Shown in pieces: positions 60,533 to 64,000 of a stretch of DNA of 64,000 nucleotides (within the stretch, counting starts at the first letter, position 1; each line of letters starts with the position of its first letter). The stretch spans positions 124,001-188,000 of the forward strand of contig JACJXC010000004.1 in the NCBI GenBank assembly GCA_020636835.1. Reading direction: 5' to 3'. The position numbers and the translations under genes are program-made. The notes under the pieces were generated by a model. It ran no database searches and was not told where the DNA came from. It worked only from the letters and a program-made list of their open reading frames with translations. The stretch comes from Bacteroidales bacterium (GTDB taxonomy: Bacteria; Bacteroidota; Bacteroidia; Bacteroidales; Tenuifilaceae).

Positions 60533-61003
60533 ATGGAACTGGAAGAAAACAGCAAATTTCAAAAACTACTTCGAGGAAGCAGTTTTGCAACGGGCAATAT
60601 CATATTCGACGACGAAGAAATTATCATTCAGCGCGACTCCAAAGCGTTTTGGTATAGTTTTGCCATTGCCCTTTTCATTCTATTACAGCCCGTTGTGGTT
60701 CTTATCTGGGGAACAGATGGCTCCAGAGAATCTATGTATAATTATCAACTTTTCCTTTTATTTGTTGGTATAGCAATGCTGTTCTTTTCGTTTTTTAAAA
60801 TTATGGAAATACGCAATACTAGCAATGTTGCATTCCCTATAAGGGATTTAAAAAGCGTTGCATTAGTTTCTCGCGAAAAATCCTTTATAAGAATCTCCAT
60901 TCAACTAAGCGATTCTCGGAAAACAAGCGTAACCGTCCACAACGATAGCTATTTCCGAGATTTTATGGATACATTAAAAAGACATAATGTTGAAATAAAG
61001 TAG
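60533..61003 (+). CDS. Two-TM membrane protein of unknown function
   Basis: 156 aa with TM segments at about residues 40-58 and 70-88 and a hydrophilic C-terminal PH-like or beta-rich portion (SNVAFPIRDLKSVALVSREKSFIRISIQLSD). No family recognised. It starts nine bases after sufT and ends just before a terminator, so it is probably the last gene of the suf transcript. Confidence 0.7.
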   Translation: MELEENSKFQKLLRGSSFATGNIIFDDEEIIIQRDSKAFWYSFAIALFILLQPVVVLIWGTDGSRESMYNYQLFLLFVGIAMLFFSFFKIMEIRNTSNVAFPIRDLKSVALVSREKSFIRISIQLSDSRKTSVTVHNDSYFRDFMDTLKRHNVEIK

Positions 61004-61012
61004 AAATACTGA

Positions 61013-61036
61013 GGGTGGTAGTAAAACCACCTTTTT
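61013..61036 (+). terminator. Terminator of the suf transcript
   Basis: GGTGGT and ACCACC pair around AGTAAA, extended by one G-T pair and followed by TTTTTCTTT. It lies ten bases after the membrane-protein stop. Confidence 0.85.
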
Positions 61037-61069
61037 CTTTATATCTTGCACTCGTAAAACGAGATATAT

Positions 61070-61966
61070 TTGAAAAATCAACGTAAATCGTACCTATACG
61101 CATCGCTGGTTGTTCTGTTTTGGGGAACATCGGCCACGGCATTCGAGATAGGGCTCAAATTCCTGAACTATTACCAACTCCTCTTTTGGTCGTCGCTCGC
61201 GGCAACAATAATCCTTTGGGGTGCTGTTGTAATGCAACAAAAAACGGACGAGCTATGGGCAACCACCCCAAAACAACTACTCCGCTCAGCGCTACAAGGC
61301 TTGTTAAATCCTTTTCTTTACTACTTTATACTTTTCAAGGCCTACAGCCTACTGCCCGCCCAAGTTGCACAACCGCTTAACTATGTTTGGCCTATTGTCC
61401 TAGTCCTACTCTCGGGGATCTTCCTGGGGCAAAAATTACACTGGTACGATTTCACTGCGTTAATCCTCAGCCTTGTGGGGGTTTCCATCATTTCGTCGCA
61501 GGGCAATTTTAACATTTTTGCCCAAAGCAACCCTTGGGGCGTAACATTGGCACTACTCAGCTCGGTGGTATGGGCATCGTTCTGGATTATCAATGTGCGC
61601 GACAAGGATCGCAGCGAGGTGGTTAAACTGTTCCTGAGCTTCGCCATTTCGACAATTCTGTGCTTTATCCCGATGATTATGCTCGACGGATTCAGCAACA
61701 TCCCCAGGAATGGGCTTCTCGCATCGGCATACATAGGGGCATTCGAAATGGGAATAGCCTTTGTGCTATGGCTCAAAGCCATGAAATACGCAACAAATAC
61801 GGCTAAACTTGGCAATTTCTCGTACCTGGTTCCATTTGTTGCATTGGTATTTATCAGCTGGGTTCTGCACGAGCAAATAATATGGACAACAATTGTTGGG
61901 CTAGCCATAATTATTGGTGCAATACTTTTTCAACAATCGATAGGGTCACAAACTAAACCAACATAA
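61070..61966 (+). CDS. EamA/DMT-family transporter
   Basis: 298 aa with about ten TM segments arranged as two EamA repeats; RKSYLYASLVVLFWGTSATAFEIGLKF starts the first and WASFWIINVRDKDRSEVV the second. TTG at 61070 is the only reasonable start (no in-frame ATG before the first TM). Drug/metabolite exporter family; the substrate is unknown. Confidence 0.88.
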   Translation: MKNQRKSYLYASLVVLFWGTSATAFEIGLKFLNYYQLLFWSSLAATIILWGAVVMQQKTDELWATTPKQLLRSALQGLLNPFLYYFILFKAYSLLPAQVAQPLNYVWPIVLVLLSGIFLGQKLHWYDFTALILSLVGVSIISSQGNFNIFAQSNPWGVTLALLSSVVWASFWIINVRDKDRSEVVKLFLSFAISTILCFIPMIMLDGFSNIPRNGLLASAYIGAFEMGIAFVLWLKAMKYATNTAKLGNFSYLVPFVALVFISWVLHEQIIWTTIVGLAIIIGAILFQQSIGSQTKPT

Positions 61967-62031
61967 CGGGTAATCGACGAATATCGGCCCATAATTTGCA
62001 TTATAGATTAATAACATAAAACTCCATACGA

Positions 62032-63291
62032 ATGAAATACTTAAAATTATTACTCGTAGCACTTTCACTGATACTACTCATTGCCTCGTGCGAAAAAAAC
62101 GACTCTGGAGAAATCAATGTGAATAATGAGGTCTATAGTTTAATGCAGGAGCATTACCTATGGTACGACCAAATGCCAACCGTTGACCCCAATGGCTACG
62201 CAACCCCAATTGAACTAATGGATGCCTTAAGAGTTACGCCCCCCGACAAGTGGAGCTACGTAACCACCCGCACCGAATTTGAGGCCTATTACAACCAAGG
62301 AGCCTACGTGGGATTCGGATTTGGATCGGGGTTTAACGCCAATGGCGAGCTGATTATTACGTTTGTGTTCAACAGTTCACCGCTCGCAGCCAAGGGGATA
62401 GGCCGAGGCTGGCAAATAGTAACAATAGACGGACAAACACCCACAGCCGATAACTACTCCAGCCTTGTGGGAGCGAGCACTGCGGGGGTAAGCAAAACAT
62501 TCCAATTCAAATCGCCCACAGGCACTAGCGCTAGTTACACGTTTGAGAAAGCTGAAATAGCAATGAATACAGTACTAACCGACTCGGTTTACACATTTGG
62601 AGCAACCAAAGTGGGGTATTTTGTACTGGAAAGCTTTATAACCAATACCACCAAAGAGCTGGACGCTGTTTTTGCCGATTTTAAATCCAAAGGGGTAACC
62701 GAACTAATTGTTGACCTAAGGTACAACGGGGGCGGGCAGGTTGACGTTTCGAACTACCTGGCCAACCTGATTGGCGGTTCAGCGGCAAATGGAGGGGTTT
62801 ACGCAAAATCGTGCCACAACAACAAGCATTCCGACAACGACACAAGCCTCCTCTTCAAAAGCGTAACCAATACGCTAACCCTAAACCGGGTGGTATTCAT
62901 CACCACAAACCAATCGGCATCGGCCAGCGAACTGGTTATAAACGGGCTCAAACCCTTTATGGACGTTGCTCTGGTTGGCGAAAAAACCCATGGAAAACCG
63001 GTTGGTATGTACGCCTTCAAGTTTAACGACCCCAGTATCGACTGGATGATTGTTCCAATCTGTTTTTCGATGAAAAATGCCAACAACGAAGGCGACTACT
63101 TCGGTGGAATACCCGTAAACGTAACCGCAGCCGATGATGTGATGACCAATTTTGGGGATATCAACGAAACAAGCCTGAATGCGGCTCTGGCACACCTGGG
63201 CGTGATAACCAAATCAGCAAAAAAAACACAAACAGTGGACTTCGAATCCATTGTGGGCAAAGGGCTAGGAGCCGAGATTGGGGCTTGGTAA
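62032..63291 (+). CDS. S41 (tail-specific) protease lipoprotein
   Basis: 419 aa. Lipoprotein signal with lipobox IASC (C20). An N-terminal helical pair and a PDZ-like region (about 95-165) precede the S41 domain: the Ser-rich catalytic stretch SASASE (295-300) and a candidate catalytic K322 in KTHGKPVG. Periplasmic processing protease; the substrates are unknown. It lies 65 bases after the DMT gene. Confidence 0.92.
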   Translation: MKYLKLLLVALSLILLIASCEKNDSGEINVNNEVYSLMQEHYLWYDQMPTVDPNGYATPIELMDALRVTPPDKWSYVTTRTEFEAYYNQGAYVGFGFGSGFNANGELIITFVFNSSPLAAKGIGRGWQIVTIDGQTPTADNYSSLVGASTAGVSKTFQFKSPTGTSASYTFEKAEIAMNTVLTDSVYTFGATKVGYFVLESFITNTTKELDAVFADFKSKGVTELIVDLRYNGGGQVDVSNYLANLIGGSAANGGVYAKSCHNNKHSDNDTSLLFKSVTNTLTLNRVVFITTNQSASASELVINGLKPFMDVALVGEKTHGKPVGMYAFKFNDPSIDWMIVPICFSMKNANNEGDYFGGIPVNVTAADDVMTNFGDINETSLNAALAHLGVITKSAKKTQTVDFESIVGKGLGAEIGAW

Positions 63292-63359
63292 CAAAACCAT
63301 CAAATCAAATCAAAAAAACACCACATGCGCGAACCATTTACCTCGTAAAACATAAAAGG

Positions 63360-63941
63360 ATGAGTATTAGCAAGCAAGGAGAGGCAAAGGAAAAAATAAT
63401 TCTTGGGATCGATCCCGGAACAAACATTCTGGGTTATGGAATAATCTGCGGAAGTGGCAAAAACAACATGAAATTGGTTGTTCTGGGTGTTATTGAGCTG
63501 GGGAAGTATGGCGATCATTACCTAAAACTAAAGGCCATTTACGAGCGTGTTCAGATGCTGGTTGACCAGTATCACCCCGATGAGGTAGCCATCGAAGCTC
63601 CCTTTTTCGGAAAAAACGTGCAGAGTATGCTAAAACTTGGTCGGGCGCAGGGCGTTGCCATGGCGGCTGTGCTCTCCCGATCGATTCCAATATTCGAGTA
63701 CGCACCCCGCAAAATAAAACAATCCATAACGGGATCGGGCAGCGCATCGAAGGAGCAGGTAGCCATAATGCTTAAAACCTTACTGAAGGAAAAGGACTTT
63801 GCCCAGGAGTACTTCGATGCCACCGATGGATTGGCTGCCGCCGTATGCCATTTCTACCAGCAAAGCAGTGCGCTGGGCGGAGCCGGCAAAGCATCGAGTT
63901 GGGAGTCGTTTGCTAAGCAGAATCCGGATAGGGTTAAATAG
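63360..63941 (+). CDS. ruvC: Holliday junction resolvase RuvC
   Basis: 193 aa from the ATG at 63360; an upstream ATG at 63285 lies inside the previous gene and adds 25 non-conserved residues. The four acidic catalytic residues are seen in family order: D18 (ILGIDPGT), E79 (VAIEAPFF), D153 and D156 (FDATDGLAAAVCHF). It cuts Holliday junctions with RuvAB during recombination. A stem-loop overlaps its stop codon. Confidence 0.98.
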   Translation: MSISKQGEAKEKIILGIDPGTNILGYGIICGSGKNNMKLVVLGVIELGKYGDHYLKLKAIYERVQMLVDQYHPDEVAIEAPFFGKNVQSMLKLGRAQGVAMAAVLSRSIPIFEYAPRKIKQSITGSGSASKEQVAIMLKTLLKEKDFAQEYFDATDGLAAAVCHFYQQSSALGGAGKASSWESFAKQNPDRVK

Positions 63942-63970
63942 TTAAGCCGGAAATAAACCCGGCTTAACTA
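63939..63970 (+). terminator. Hairpin overlapping the ruvC stop codon
   Basis: TAGTTAAGCCGG and CCGGCTTAACTA form a perfect 12-base stem around AAATAAAC; the ruvC TAG is the first three bases. No T-run follows, so this may terminate weakly or only stabilise the 3' end. Confidence 0.6.
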
Positions 63971-64000
63971 TTAGCATTCTAAATCTGCAAGCATCTGCTT

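Noticed and set aside
1..64000. CRISPR arrays, tRNA or rRNA genes
   Set aside because: No regularly spaced direct repeats, no cas genes, and no cloverleaf with a GTTCGANTC-type arm was seen by eye; a tRNA search program would settle the latter.

Overview
The window is a chromosomal segment from a member of the Bacteroidota, most likely the Bacteroidales. The basis is the dcw gene order (mraZ-rsmH-ftsL-ftsI with a PASTA domain-murE-mraY-murD-ftsW-murG-murC-ftsQ-ftsA-ftsZ), a MraY with a long insertion, repeated TAnnTTTG -7 promoter boxes, a TonB receptor with a CarboxypepD_reg-type domain, GSCFA and YgeA-type proteins, and the general absence of strong Shine-Dalgarno sites. I cannot name the genus. 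No rRNA, tRNA, CRISPR array, prophage or plasmid feature was found.

Layout: (1) 0-16.8 kb, division and cell-wall cluster on the + strand, with a DUF1016/YhcG-type PD-(D/E)XK nuclease gene inserted between ftsA and ftsZ; it closes with a strong bidirectional hairpin. (2) 16.8-21 kb, minus-strand run hpt-adk-obgE-PAP2-rluF, where RluF has a long basic low-complexity tail. (3) 21-28 kb, purE, two outer-membrane-type proteins, glutaminase, a membrane protein and an Asp/Glu racemase. (4) 28-38 kb, minus strand: a histidine kinase, then PBP1C and a giant alpha-2-macroglobulin lipoprotein, the usual periplasmic defence/repair pair, here separated by an IS200-like/RAYT transposase with palindromes. 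(5) 38-43 kb, YqeY, DUF2185, a 5-TM plus beta-helix protein of unknown role and an AspT/YidE-type transporter. (6) 43-51.7 kb, minus strand: an apparent operon of two small uncharacterised proteins, flavodoxin and a TonB receptor (probably iron related), then hydrolase-GSCFA-ZIP-hemerythrin-LuxR. (7) 51.8-64 kb, plus strand: a chemoreceptor, the SUF iron-sulfur operon sufBCDS-(toxin/antitoxin)-sufE-sufT, a DMT permease, an S41 protease lipoprotein and ruvC.

Common threads are envelope construction and surveillance (dcw, PBP1C/A2M), iron and Fe-S metabolism (flavodoxin/TonB operon, hemerythrin, SUF), and small mobile or selfish insertions placed between otherwise co-transcribed housekeeping genes: the nuclease in dcw, the RAYT between pbpC and A2M, the TA pair in suf, and REP-like hairpins in several gaps. 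The best candidates for undescribed biology are the nuclease in the ftsA-ftsZ gap with its internal palindromes, the hemerythrin/degenerate-receiver LuxR pair, the two small proteins ahead of flavodoxin, the 5-TM/beta-helix protein, and the 144-bp inverted repeat between sufB and sufC.
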